Assembly (NCBI GenBank): GCA_023014485.1
Contig: JAJOZX010009460.1
Location: 38,501-102,500 of the forward strand
Direction: 5' to 3'
Source: Bathynomus jamesi
Lineage: Eukaryota > Arthropoda > Malacostraca > Isopoda > Cirolanidae
Length of the DNA stretch: 64,000 nt
A model generated the notes under the pieces. The model was given only the letters and a program-made list of their open reading frames with translations. It did no database searches and was not told where the DNA came from. Positions 1-9,551 of this stretch are shown one piece after another (within the stretch, counting starts at the first letter, position 1; each line of letters begins with the position of its first letter). The position numbers and the translations under genes were made by a program.

Positions 1-189
1 GGGCACATAACACACATGATATAACATAACGCATGATAATGTTATAAATTCGAATCAGAGCGAAAGGAGACTTTTTTTATCTTAGAAGCGTTCAATTCTG
101 TCGGTCAGCGGAATTCGATCTTACTAAGCATTGTTTTGAGTTCACCTCGGGAGGTCATATAATTAAAAATAAAAATGAAAAAAATAATA

Positions 190-213
190 CGAGAACGTTT
201 TTTCGCGTTCTCG
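190..213. repeat. Short perfect hairpin CGAGAACG-N8-CGTTCTCG
   Basis: Eight-bp perfect inverted repeat with a T-rich 8-nt loop. The left arm is at the end of the ~70-bp segment that is present in copies 1, 4, 5, 6, 8 and 10 and missing from 2, 3, 7 and 9, so copies lacking the segment cannot form it. The arms have decayed in copy 10. It could be a structural or protein-binding site; no function is shown. Confidence 0.5.
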
Positions 214-448
214 AACGAACCTAAAGTTTCGCGCCTCACAAATTGACACGAGTAAAAAATGAATATTTAATAAAATTAATAAAGGATAGTGGTCGAGAAA
301 GAACATGAATGTAAGAATGAGTATGGTTGAATAATAATGTTTATACTCATAACATATAAATAATGACTTCTATAGAGTGTTTCGTCCTTAGCATGATGTT
401 AAAGAATTTTCATACATTGGATACTAGATATATGATGAAGGGAAAATG

Positions 449-456
449 TGACGTCA
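449..456. promoter_or_regulatory. Perfect CRE palindrome TGACGTCA (first of a pair)
   Basis: TGACGTCA is the consensus CREB/ATF binding site. The second site of the pair is at 559-566, 110 bp away. Both recur at the same place in array copies 2-9, although copy 4 has a ~20-bp deletion between them. Copy 10 keeps only the first (45089-45096). If the LTR interpretation is right they fall in U3, where enhancers are expected. The sequence shows the match only; binding is inferred. Confidence 0.45.
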
Positions 457-558
457 TAGTTATTGAATTTTTACGTATAGTACAAATCGTTGTTAGGAAG
501 ATTTACAAGAACAAATTAGAGACAGAGTGGGAAACGTAAAGAGAATAAAGTTATTTTA

Positions 559-566
559 TGACGTCA
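559..566. promoter_or_regulatory. Perfect CRE palindrome TGACGTCA (second of a pair)
   Basis: Second exact TGACGTCA in each array unit (context TTTTATGACGTCATAGTGC). It is present in copies 1-9 and not found in diverged copy 10, where the surrounding sequence has been replaced. Confidence 0.45.
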
Positions 567-634
567 TAGTGCATAAGTCATTATTACAAATCGAAATTCT
601 ATCCAAAACTCGCTTATGTGATTTTTGGTTTCTT

Positions 635-701
635 ATGTAAAAATGGACAATGAATTCATATAATGATGGTGTAGGAATTGTTCATTGTTCACTTTTTACA
701 T
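635..701. repeat. Imperfect inverted repeat at the putative LTR edge
   Basis: ATGTAAAAATGGACAATGAA (635-654) pairs with TTCATTGTTCACTTTTTACAT (681-701) with few mismatches across a ~26-bp loop. It recurs in all array copies and ends exactly where the putative LTR ends. In copy 10 the CACTA-like transposon lies in the loop of this structure. Confidence 0.55.
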
Positions 702-703
702 TA

Positions 704-715
704 CTCTCCCCTTTT
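704..715 (-). promoter_or_regulatory. Putative polypurine tract
   Basis: The plus strand CTCTCCCCTTTT is AAAAGGGGAGAG on the minus strand, placed just before the putative LTR start. It resembles the polypurine tract of the LTR element in this window (GCAGAAGGGGAG). It is kept in every array copy and altered in copy 10 (TTTCCCCCTC near 48032). Confidence 0.4.
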
Positions 716-1045
716 AAAAATGATATTTATACAATAATTTAATAGGGTACCATTAATACAATACAAATGAGAAAATAACATCCTAACAGGGTACCATTAG
801 TTACAATACAAATTTTATACAGAACGATTTCGCGTAGTCGAGTACAATGCAGAGTATCCAAATTTTTAAAATGACACTTGCTTACAAAATATAAAAAAAT
901 CAAAGATTAATACTTTAGTTTAGACAAACATTAAAGTTAGACAAGCAATGATACTGTTAAAAATGTTTTCTGTGGGATAAATTACATTCACAATGAATAG
1001 GTAAAAGGGAAAAATATAAATCGTACAATCTATAAGCTAATTTTT

Positions 1046-1402
1046 ATTGACTAGTGTAGGTAAAAATAGAATTACGTAATGGATGATATATAGACCTGTG
1101 GTCTAGTGTGTATTTTTGTGTGCTAGGTATAAAGTGTGTAGTTGATAATTTCGAGAGACAGATTAGCTGAGAGATTGTTAAATTAACTGAATAAATGCAT
1201 GAGCAAGATATATTAGGAAGCAAAAATGATTAAGATTAAATTACGCGCAATGAAATAGTTTATTGTGATATCCAATGATTTTAGCATGAGGTTTGTATAT
1301 ATAGTATATATAGTGTGCATACATGCATTTTCATTGACTGTTGTAGGTACAAATCGAATTACGTAGTGGATGATGTATAGACCTGTGGTCAAATGTGTAT
1401 TT
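1046..1402. repeat. Internal ~70-bp duplication (two arms)
   Basis: ATTGACTAGTGTAGGTAAAAATAGAATTACGTAATGG... (1046-1115) is repeated in diverged form at 1333-1402 and shares the core TATAGACCTGTGGTC. Both arms are kept in every copy, including the diverged one (60735-60802 and 61036-61103). The duplication therefore predates the split between the array and copy 10. Confidence 0.7.
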
Positions 1403-1406
1403 ATGT

Positions 1407-1460
1407 TTATTGTTATTATTATTATTATCACTATTATTATTATTATCATTATTATTATTA
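1407..1460. repeat. TTA microsatellite
   Basis: (TTA)n tract with interspersed TCA triplets; its length varies slightly between copies. It occurs at the equivalent place in copies 1-9 and is absent from copy 10. Apparent isoleucine- or asparagine-rich ORFs here come from this tract. Confidence 0.85.
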
Positions 1461-2109
1461 CAAAATCCTTTAAGCTCAAGGTCAATTATTATAAAATCTA
1501 ATTACAGGTAAATTTTTCATTAAAAATTATTTTTATATAATAAAAGAAAATATTAAAAAGGTTTAATAATTTTTGCAGGTTAAGTAGAAAAATCATACTC
1601 TTTCGTTGAATGTTGATAGAATTTTGAATTATTTGATATTTTAGTCTGAAAACTTGTTTGCATATAGACAAATACATCTGTTTTATTGCGTAGAAGTTTC
1701 ATTAAAAATTAAATGACTGAAATTTAGGGTATGTGCGGTCATACGGGTAAATTTCCCGATCGTACAGAGCAGGATAAATTAGGTACATGATCGATTAATT
1801 GTTACGCTATTTCTGTCATCATATAATCAAAATAATTATAAAACTCGTTAAAAACTTTTGTAAAAACGGTTTTGTTACAATTAATGAATTACATAACTAT
1901 ATATTTATATACATAACAATGCATGAAAAGGGAAAGACAAATCAGTGAATTTCCGTCTTACAAAGAAAAAAGGTTAAACCAAAGACGCAACCCGGTCAAT
2001 TCAGGTTGAATTTAATTCTCTTTTACAACAAAAAAAAAGTTGAATTAAATTCTCTTGAACAACAAAAAAAAAAGGTTGAATTCAATTGACTGCATTGAAA
2101 ACTTGGGAC

Positions 2110-2225
2110 TTGAAAACTAACTTCTTTTCAAAACTAACTTTTTTTTCAAAACTAACTTTTTTTCAAAACTAACTTTTTCAAAATTAACTTTTTCAAAACT
2201 AACTTTTTTTCAAAACTAACTTCTG
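2110..2225. repeat. T-rich minisatellite (TTTCAAAACTAACTTTT)n
   Basis: About six tandem copies of a 17-19 bp repeat with variable T-run length. Copy number differs between units: fewer in copy 6 (27590-27655), more in copy 5 (22790-22900). Confidence 0.8.
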
Positions 2226-2415
2226 TAATCTCTGGGGCGGTTGTCCCTCTTGGATGCAACCTATTGACTTGACCTCTTATCAAGTATTTCTATAAATCTC
2301 TCTAACTTGGAATAAATCTCTCTAACTTCAAATAAAACTCTCTGACTTCAAATAAAACTCTCTGACTTCAAATAAAACTCTCTGACTTCAAATAAAACTC
2401 TCTGACTTGAATAAA

Positions 2416-2748
2416 ACTGACTTGAACTCTATCAAGTATTCTGAAACTGAAAATGAAACTGACTTGAACTCTTATCAAGTAGTATCTTGAAACTGAAAAT
2501 GAAACTGACTTGAACTCATATCCAGTAGTATCTTGAAACTGAAAATGAAACTGACTTGAACTCTTATCAAGTAGTATCTTGAAACTGAAAATGAAACTAC
2601 TGACTTGAACTCTTATCAAGTAGTATCTTGAAACTGAAAATGAACTGACTTGAACTCTTATCAAGTAGTATCTTGAAACTGAAAATGAAACTGACTTGAA
2701 CTCTTATCAAGTAGTATCTTGAAACTGAAAATGAAACTACTGACTTGA
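2416..2748. repeat. ~46-bp hairpin minisatellite
   Basis: About seven or eight tandem copies of a ~46-bp repeat (some with an extra ACT). Nearly every repeat contains ACTTGA-actctta-TCAAGT, a 6-bp stem with a 6-7 nt loop. One variant repeat (CATATCCAGT) breaks the stem and is found in most units. Short apparent minus-strand ORFs over this block are translations of the repeat. Confidence 0.85.
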
Positions 2749-3114
2749 AATAAACTAAAAATGGAAAATGACTGCACTTGACCTTTATCAAGTGGAGACG
2801 ATTAACCTCTGTTTTGGTTGACCCTCTTGGTGCAACCTTCTGACTTGAAAACTGACTTCAAAAAAATGACTTCAAAAATGACTTCAAAAAATTACTTCAA
2901 AAAAATTACTTCAAGTATCTCTCTAAATCTATAAACTCTCTGTAAACTCTCTGTAAACTCTCTCTCTCTTAATTTGCAAGTCAATTCAATTCAGTAATTG
3001 AAAAAAATTTGCAAACAAAAAATTAAAAAAAATGTAAACAACATTTCACTCTAATGTACGGGAAGGTACATAAAATAAAATTATTCTATACTGAATATAA
3101 CAGTGAAAATAACT

Positions 3115-3262
3115 CTCTTGAAATTAACTCTTCAAATTAACTCTCTTTGAAATTAACTCTGTTACAATTAACTCTGTTACAATTAACTCTCTCTGTTACA
3201 ATTAACTCTCTGTTACAATTAACTCTCTGTTACAATTACTCTCTGTGTTACAATTTCTATTT
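3115..3262. repeat. GTTACAATTAACTCT minisatellite
   Basis: Tandem 15-19 bp repeats, first GAAATTAACTCT-type and then GTTACAATTAACTCT-type. The number varies by one to three between units, which makes this a convenient length marker for individual copies. Confidence 0.8.
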
Positions 3263-3294
3263 CACTCAAAAAAAGTGTATCACTAGTGTCTGAA

Positions 3295-3594
3295 ATGTTC
3301 ACTGTTTTGTTAACTGTTAATAGTACTGATTTTTTTTTTCAAGTGTTTATAAATTACTTAAAAAAACAAAATGTACTTAACAACATTTCTACGGGCGAAA
3401 TCCTTGAGACGTGTCCTGAAGACGTCTTGTTGGCTACTTGTTCTTGGATGAAAACTAGGCGTGAAGAACTTGGAGTCGTGACGCACCGGTTCAAGGGTGG
3501 ATGTTACGAACTAGAAGTCGTGACACGCCGGTCAACTGGTTTTATCCTGATGCAGGGTAATTTCTATCTTGGCCAAAGAGTGGCCTCTTCTTAA
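3295..3594 (+). other. Conserved ~100-codon ORF in each unit; probably not a gene
   Basis: An ORF runs from ATG 3295 to a stop at 3594 and includes a [18 protein letters not shown] stretch that I do not recognise. Equivalent frames end at 8310, 13084, 17867, 24268, 28982, 33726 and 38505. In copies 3, 4, 6, 7 and 8, small indels just after the ATG put it in a frame that stops within about ten codons, and copy 9 loses the end to a (TA)n tract. The downstream frame stays open mainly because the copies are nearly identical. No homology or promoter supports expression. Confidence 0.15.
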
Positions 3595-3762
3595 AGTAAT
3601 CTTCTTCTTAAAGTAATCTTCTTCTTAAAATAATCTTTTTATCCTGGTGCAGGGTAATTTCTATCTTGGCCAAAGAGTGGCCACTTGTTAAACATCTTCT
3701 TAAAATCTGTTAAGATCCTGGTAAAGGGTCTCCAATATGTTAAGATCCTCTTCTTCTTCTTA

Positions 3763-3779
3763 TCCTGGCAGGGTCGCCA
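3763..3779 (-). promoter_or_regulatory. Putative primer-binding site, tRNA-Arg type
   Basis: The plus strand reads TCCTGGCAGGGTCGCCA, ending in CCA 2 bp before TGTTAAC. From memory, the 3' end of insect tRNA-Arg (including CCA) is TCCTGGCAGGATCGCCA, one mismatch away. Such a site next to a TG/CA boundary marks the start of an LTR retroelement's internal region. The same site occurs at 8495-8511, 13253-13269 and 29166-29182. Caution: related ATCCTGG...AGGGT motifs recur just upstream (about 3540, 3644, 3716), so the match may partly reflect local duplication. Confidence 0.4.
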
Positions 3780-3781
3780 GC

Positions 3782-5442
3782 TGTTAACCCCCCCCTTATG
3801 GCCCTGAGTCGGTTCGGATTCGACGGGGGGTTCTGGTTAGGAGGCAAGCAACGGATGTTTCTTCTATATACTTTTCTTCTATAACTTTCTAATTCTTTTC
3901 TCTCGCTTTATGGGGTCGACACTCTGTTAATTCTTTTCTTTCAATAATACTCTGATACTTTTTCTGATACTAAAAATTATCGACTTTTCTTTTATAACTT
4001 GTCGACGTGACTAAGTTCTGAAGAGAGCACGGCTCGAAGGAAAAGATAAAAACTTTCTCTTACATTTAGTTTACTTCTAAAAATGTACAGTTAGTTCTCT
4101 GAATTTACAAGGGTAGAGGTTCGACCTCTTTCGACCATGGCTCAGGCCGGAATCTAAAAATATTAAGAAGGCAAGGGGCCTCTGCCCCCTCCCCGCAGCG
4201 AGGCTGCTAATATGAAGTCTAATGGAGAAGTGCCTTAAATGAAGTGGTAATCTGAAGTGGTGTATTTTTACAAATATACGTATAATATAACCTAATTTTT
4301 TGGGGGAGGACAGTTGAAGGTTAAATTTCCCCCCTTTTTAAACACATGATCAGATGTTTTAAAAGATTGCAAATTTCAAATTAAAAAATAAAATAAAAAC
4401 TAATTTGTATTTTTTCGCCGTCTTCATTTATGAAGGCGATATCATTTCGTAATAGCACATAAGTACAATTTTGAGTACATGACTGAGGACGTATTAATTT
4501 TGGTTCATTACAATTACGATTACAATTATGGATTACAATTACCAATTAATTCATATTCACTTGTTGTTTAATTACACTTCCATTTTGAAGTACATTCTTA
4601 CATGATAAATTAAATCATTACATTTAATTACAGTTTCACTGAAGTACATTACAAGTTATTGTTAATTACAGTTTCATTAAAGTACATTACAAGTTATTGT
4701 TAATTTAAAGTATTACAGTTAATTACAATTAAACAGTTACTAAAACTTTGTCTTGTTTTTACAGTGTTTCATATTAATAGACAATTAAGATGTTAGAAAT
4801 ATAATACAAAGTACATGGGCACATAACACACATGATATAACATAACGCATGATAATGTTATAAATTCGAATCAGAGCGAAAGGAGACTTTTTTTATCTTA
4901 GAAGCGTTCAATTCTGTCGGTCAGCGGAATTCGATCTTACATCGTTTTTTCGCGTTCTCGAACGAACCTAAAGTTTCGCGCCTCACAAATTGACACGAGT
5001 AAAAAATGAATATTTAATAAAATTAATAAAGGATAGGGTCGAGAAAGAACATGAATGTAAGAATGAGTATGGTTGAATAATAATGTTTATACTCATAACA
5101 TATAAATAATGACTTCTATAGAGTGTTTCGTCCTTAGCATGATAAAGAATTTTCATACATTGGATACTAGATATATGATGAAGGGAAAAATGTGACGTCA
5201 TAGTTATTGAATTTTTACGTATAGTACAAATCGTTGTTAGGAAGATTTACAAGAACAAATTAGAGACAGAGTGGGAAACGTAAAGAGAATAAAGTTATTT
5301 TATGACGTCATAGTGCATAAGTCATTATTACAAATCGAAATTCTATCCAAACTCGCTTATGTGATTTTTGGTTTCTTATGTAAAAATGGAAATGAATTCA
5401 TATAATGATGGTGTAGGAATTGTTCATTGTTCACTTTTTACA
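3782..5442 (-). repeat. Putative LTR-like block within the unit (spans the copy 1/copy 2 junction)
   Basis: On the minus strand this ~1661-bp block is bounded like an LTR. At its right end it starts TGTAAAAAGTG just after a purine tract (AAAAGGGGAGAG, then TAA). At its left end it finishes GGGTTAACA, followed 2 bp later by a sequence complementary to tRNA-Arg. TG...CA ends are therefore possible. Equivalent blocks are 8514-10183 and 13272-14981. If real, the unit is one LTR plus ~3.1 kb of internal non-coding DNA. The exact ends are uncertain by a few bases, and the extra TAA between tract and TG is unusual. Other copies have lost the left boundary. Confidence 0.4.
4174..4207. repeat. Pair of small GC-rich hairpins
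   Basis: GGGGC-CTCT-GCCCC is followed closely by GCAGC-GAG-GCTGC, in an otherwise AT-rich unit. They recur in all copies, although copy 3 has indels here (13665-13690). They could be RNA structure in a transcript or chance; low confidence in any function. Confidence 0.35.
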
Positions 5443-8400
5443 TTACTCTCCCCTTTTAAAAATGATATTTATACAATAATTTAATAGGGTACCATTAATA
5501 CAATACAAATGAGAAAATAACATCCTAACAGGGTACCATTAGTTACAATACAAATTTTATACAGAACGATTTCGCGTAGTCGAGTACAATGCAGAGTATC
5601 CAAATTTTTAAAATGACACTTGCTTACAAAATATTAAAAAATCAAAGATTAATACTTTAGTTAGACAAACATTAAAGTTAGACAAGCAATGATACGGTTA
5701 ATTTAAAAATTTTTCTGTGGGATAAATTACATTCACAATGAATAGGTAAAAGGGAAAAATATAAATCGTACAATCTATAAGCTAATTTTTATTGACTAGT
5801 GTAGGTAAAAATAGAATTACGTAATGGATGATATATAGACCTGTGGTCTAGTGTGTATTTTGTGTGCTAGGTATAAAGTGTGTAGTTGATAATTTCGAGA
5901 GACAGATTAGCTGAGAGATTGTTAAATTAACTGAATAAATGCATGAGCAAGATATATTAGGAAGCAAAAATGATTAAGATTAAATTACGCGCAATGAATA
6001 GTTTATTGTGATATCCAATGATTTTAGCATGAGGTTTGTATATATAGTATATCTAGTGTGCATACATGCATTTTCATTGACTGTTGTAGGTACAAATCGA
6101 ATTACGTAGTGATGATGTATAGACCTGTGGTCAAATGTGTATTTATGTTTATTGTTATTATTATTATTATCACTATTATTATTATTATCATTATTATTAT
6201 TACAAAATCCTTTAAGCTCAAGGTCAATTTTATAAAATCTAATTACAGGTAAATTTTTCATTAAAAATTATTTTATATAATAAAAGAAAATATTAAAAAG
6301 GTTTAATAATTTTGCAGGTTAAGTAGAAAAATCATACTCTTCGTTGAATGTGATAGAATTTTGAATTATTTGATATTTTAGTCTGAAAACTTGTTTGCAT
6401 ATAGACAAATACATCTGTTTTATTGCGTAGAAGTTTCATTAAAAATTAAATGACTGAATTTAGGGTATGTGCGGTCATACGGGTAAATTTCCCGATCGTA
6501 CAGAGCAGGATAAATTAGGTACATGATCGATTAATTGTTACGCTATTTCTGTCATCATATAATCAAAATAATTATAAAACTCGTTAAAAACTTTTGTAAA
6601 AACGGTTTTGTTACAATTAATGAATTACATAACTATATTTTATATACATAACAATGCATGAAAAGGGAAAGACAAATCAGTGAATTTCCGTCTTACAAAG
6701 AAAAAAGGTTAAACCAAAGACGCAACCCGGTCAATTCAGGTTGAATTTAATTCTCTTTTACAACAAAAAAAAAGTTGAATTAAATTCTCTTGAACAACAA
6801 AAAAAAAAGGTTGAATTCAATTGACTGCATTGAAAACTTGGGACTTGAAAACTAACTTCTTTCAAAACTAACTTTTTTTTTCAAAACTAACTTTTTTCAA
6901 AAAACTTTTTCAAAACTAACTTTTTTCAAAACTAACTTCTGTAATCTCTGGGGCGGTTGTCCCTCTTGGATGCAACCTATTGACTTGACCTCTTATCAAG
7001 TATTTCTATAAATCTCTCTAACTTGGAATAAATCTCTCTAACTTCAAATAAAACTCTCTGACTTCAAATAAAACTCTCTGACTTCAAATAAAACTCTCTG
7101 ACTTCAAATAAAACTCTCTGACTTGAATAAAACTGACTTGAACTCTATCAAGTATTCTGAAACTGAAAATGAAACTGACTTGAACTCTTATCAAGTAGTA
7201 TCTTGAAACTGAAAATGAAACTGACTTGAACTCATATCCAGTAGTATCTTGAAACTGAAAATGAAACTGACTTGAACTCTTATCAAGTAGTATCTTGAAA
7301 CTGAAAATGAAACTACTGACTTGAACTCTTATCAAGTAGTATCTTGAAACTGAAAATGAACTGACTTGAACTCTTATCAAGTAGTATCTTGAAACTGAAA
7401 ATGAAACTGACTTGAACTCTTATCAAGTAGTATCTTGAAACTGAAAATGAAACTACTGACTTGAAATAAACTAAAAATGGAAAATGACTGCACTTGACCT
7501 TTATCAAGTGGAGACGATTAACCTCTGTTTTGGTTGACCCTCTTGGTGCAACCTTCTGACTTGAAAACTGACTTCAAAAAAATGACTTCAAAAATGACTT
7601 CAAAAAATTACTTCAAAAAAATTACTTCAAGTATCTCTCTAAATCTATAAACTCTCTGTAAACTCTCTGTAAACTCTCTCTCTCTTAATTTGCAAGTCAA
7701 TTCAATTCAGTAATTGAAAAAAATTTGCAAACAAAAAATTAAAAAAAATGTAAACAACATTTCACTCTAATGTACGGGAAGGTACATAAAATAAAATTAT
7801 TCTATACTGAATATAACAGTGAAAATAACTCTCTTGAAATTAACTCTTCAAATTAACTCTCTTTGAAATTAACTCTGTTACAATTAACTCTGTTACAATT
7901 AACTCTCTCTGTTACAATTAACTCTCTGTTACAATTAACTCTCTGTTACAATTACTCTCTGTGTTACAATTTCTATTTCACTCAAAAAAAGTGTATCACT
8001 AGTGTCTGAAATGTTCACTGTTTTGTTAACTGTTAATAGTACTGATTTTTTTTTTCAAGTGTTTATAAATTACTTAAAAAAACAAAATGTACTTAACAAC
8101 ATTTCTACGGGCGAAATCCTTGAGACGTGTCCTGAAGACGTCTTGTTGGCTACTTGTTCTTGGATGAAAACTAGGCGTGAAGAACTTGGAGTCGTGACGC
8201 ACCGGTTCAAGGGTGGATGTTACGAACTAGAAGTCGTGACACGCCGGTCAACTGGTTTTATCCTGATGCAGGGTAATTTCTATCTTGGCCAAAGAGTGGC
8301 CTCTTCTTAAGTAATCTTCTTCTTAAAGTAATCTTCTTCTTAAAGTAATCTTCTTCTTAAAATAATCTTTTTATCCTGGTACAGGGTAATTTCTATCTTG

Positions 8401-9551
8401 GCCAAAGAGTGGCCACTTGTTAAACATCTTCTTAAAATCTGTTAAGATCCTGGTAAAGGGTCTCCAATATGTTAAGATCCTCTTCTTCTTCTTATCCTGG
8501 CAGGGTCGCCAGCTGTTAACCCCCCCCTTATGGCCCTGAGTCGGTTCGGATTCGACGGGGGGGTTCTGGTTAGGAGGCAAGCAACGGATGTTTCTTCTAT
8601 ATACTTTTCTTCTATAACTTTCTAATTCTTTTCTCTCGCTTTATGGGGTCGACACTCTGTTAATTCTTTTCTTTCAATAATACTCTGATACTTTTTCTGA
8701 TACTAAAAATTATCGACTTTTCTTTTATAACTTGTCGACGTGACTAAGTTCTGAAGAGAGCACGGCTCGAAGGAAAAGATAAAAACTTTCTCTTACATTT
8801 AGTTTACTTCTAAAAATGTACAGTTAGTTCTCTGAATTTACAAGGGTAGAGGTTCGACCTCTTTCGACCATGGCTCAGGCCGGAATCTAAAAATATTAAG
8901 AAGGCAAGGGGCCTCTGCCCCCTCCCCGCAGCGAGGCTGCTAATATGAAGTCTAATGGAGAAGTGCCTTAAATGAAGTGGTAATCTGAAGTGGTGTATTT
9001 TTACAAATATACGTATAATATAACCTAATTTTTTGGGGGAGGACAGTTGAAGGTTAAATTTCCCCCCTTTTTAAACACATGATCAGATGTTTTAAAAGAT
9101 TGCAAATTTCAAATTAAAAAATAAAATAAAAAAACTAATTTGTATTTTTTCGCCGTCTTCATTTATGAAGGCGATATCATTTCGTAATAGCACATAAGTA
9201 CAATTTTGAGTACATGACTGAGGACGTATTAATTTTGGTTCATTACAATTACGATTACAATTATGGATTACAATTACCAATTAATTCATATTCACTTGTT
9301 GTTTAATTACACTTCCATTTTGAAGTACATTCTTACATGATAAATTAAATCATTACATTTAATTACAGTTTCACTGAAGTACATTACAAGTTATTGTTAA
9401 TTACAGTTTCATTAAAGTACATTACAAGTTATTGTTAATTTAAAGTATTACAGTTAATTACAATTAAACAGTTACTAAAACTTTGTCTTGTTTTTACAGT
9501 GTTTCATATTAATAGACAATTAAGATGTTAGAAATATAATACAAAGTACAT
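4817..9551. repeat. Macrosatellite unit, copy 2
   Basis: Second unit, 4735 bp, same block order as copy 1. It lacks the ~70-bp hairpin segment: TTAC is followed directly by ATCGTTTTTT near 4937. The right half (about 7000-9500) is almost base-for-base copy 1. The tRNA-Arg-like site is intact at 8495-8511. Confidence 0.95.

Larger units (their letters stand above)
1..4816. repeat. Macrosatellite unit, copy 1 (~4.8 kb)
   Basis: First full unit of the head-to-tail array; I set the unit start at the motif GGGCACATAACACAC. Block order: a ~70-bp optional segment with a hairpin (125-195), two TGACGTCA sites (449, 559), an inverted repeat (635-701), a pyrimidine tract (704-715), a duplicated GGGTACCATTA motif (~746 and ~787), a 70-bp internal duplication (1046-1115 and 1333-1402), a TTA microsatellite, T-rich and ACTTGA minisatellites (~2110-2750), GTTACAATTAACTCT repeats (~3115-3260), and a GC-richer block (3760-4210). 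No convincing protein gene is present. Later copies repeat this order with small indels. Confidence 0.95.

Noticed and set aside
1213..1485. Minus-strand ~90-codon Ile-rich ORF recurring in most units
   Set aside because: It is the translation of the TTA microsatellite and flanks; low complexity with no start context.
2368..2791. Minus-strand ~98- and 64-codon ORFs recurring in most units
   Set aside because: They translate the 46-bp minisatellite; length follows repeat number rather than any protein constraint.
3286..3594. 102-codon ORF repeated in each unit as a possible satellite-encoded protein
   Set aside because: Small indels right after the ATG shift the frame to an early stop in five of the eight other units (copies 3, 4, 6, 7, 8), and copy 9 is interrupted by the (TA)n tract. 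The apparent conservation follows from recent copying.
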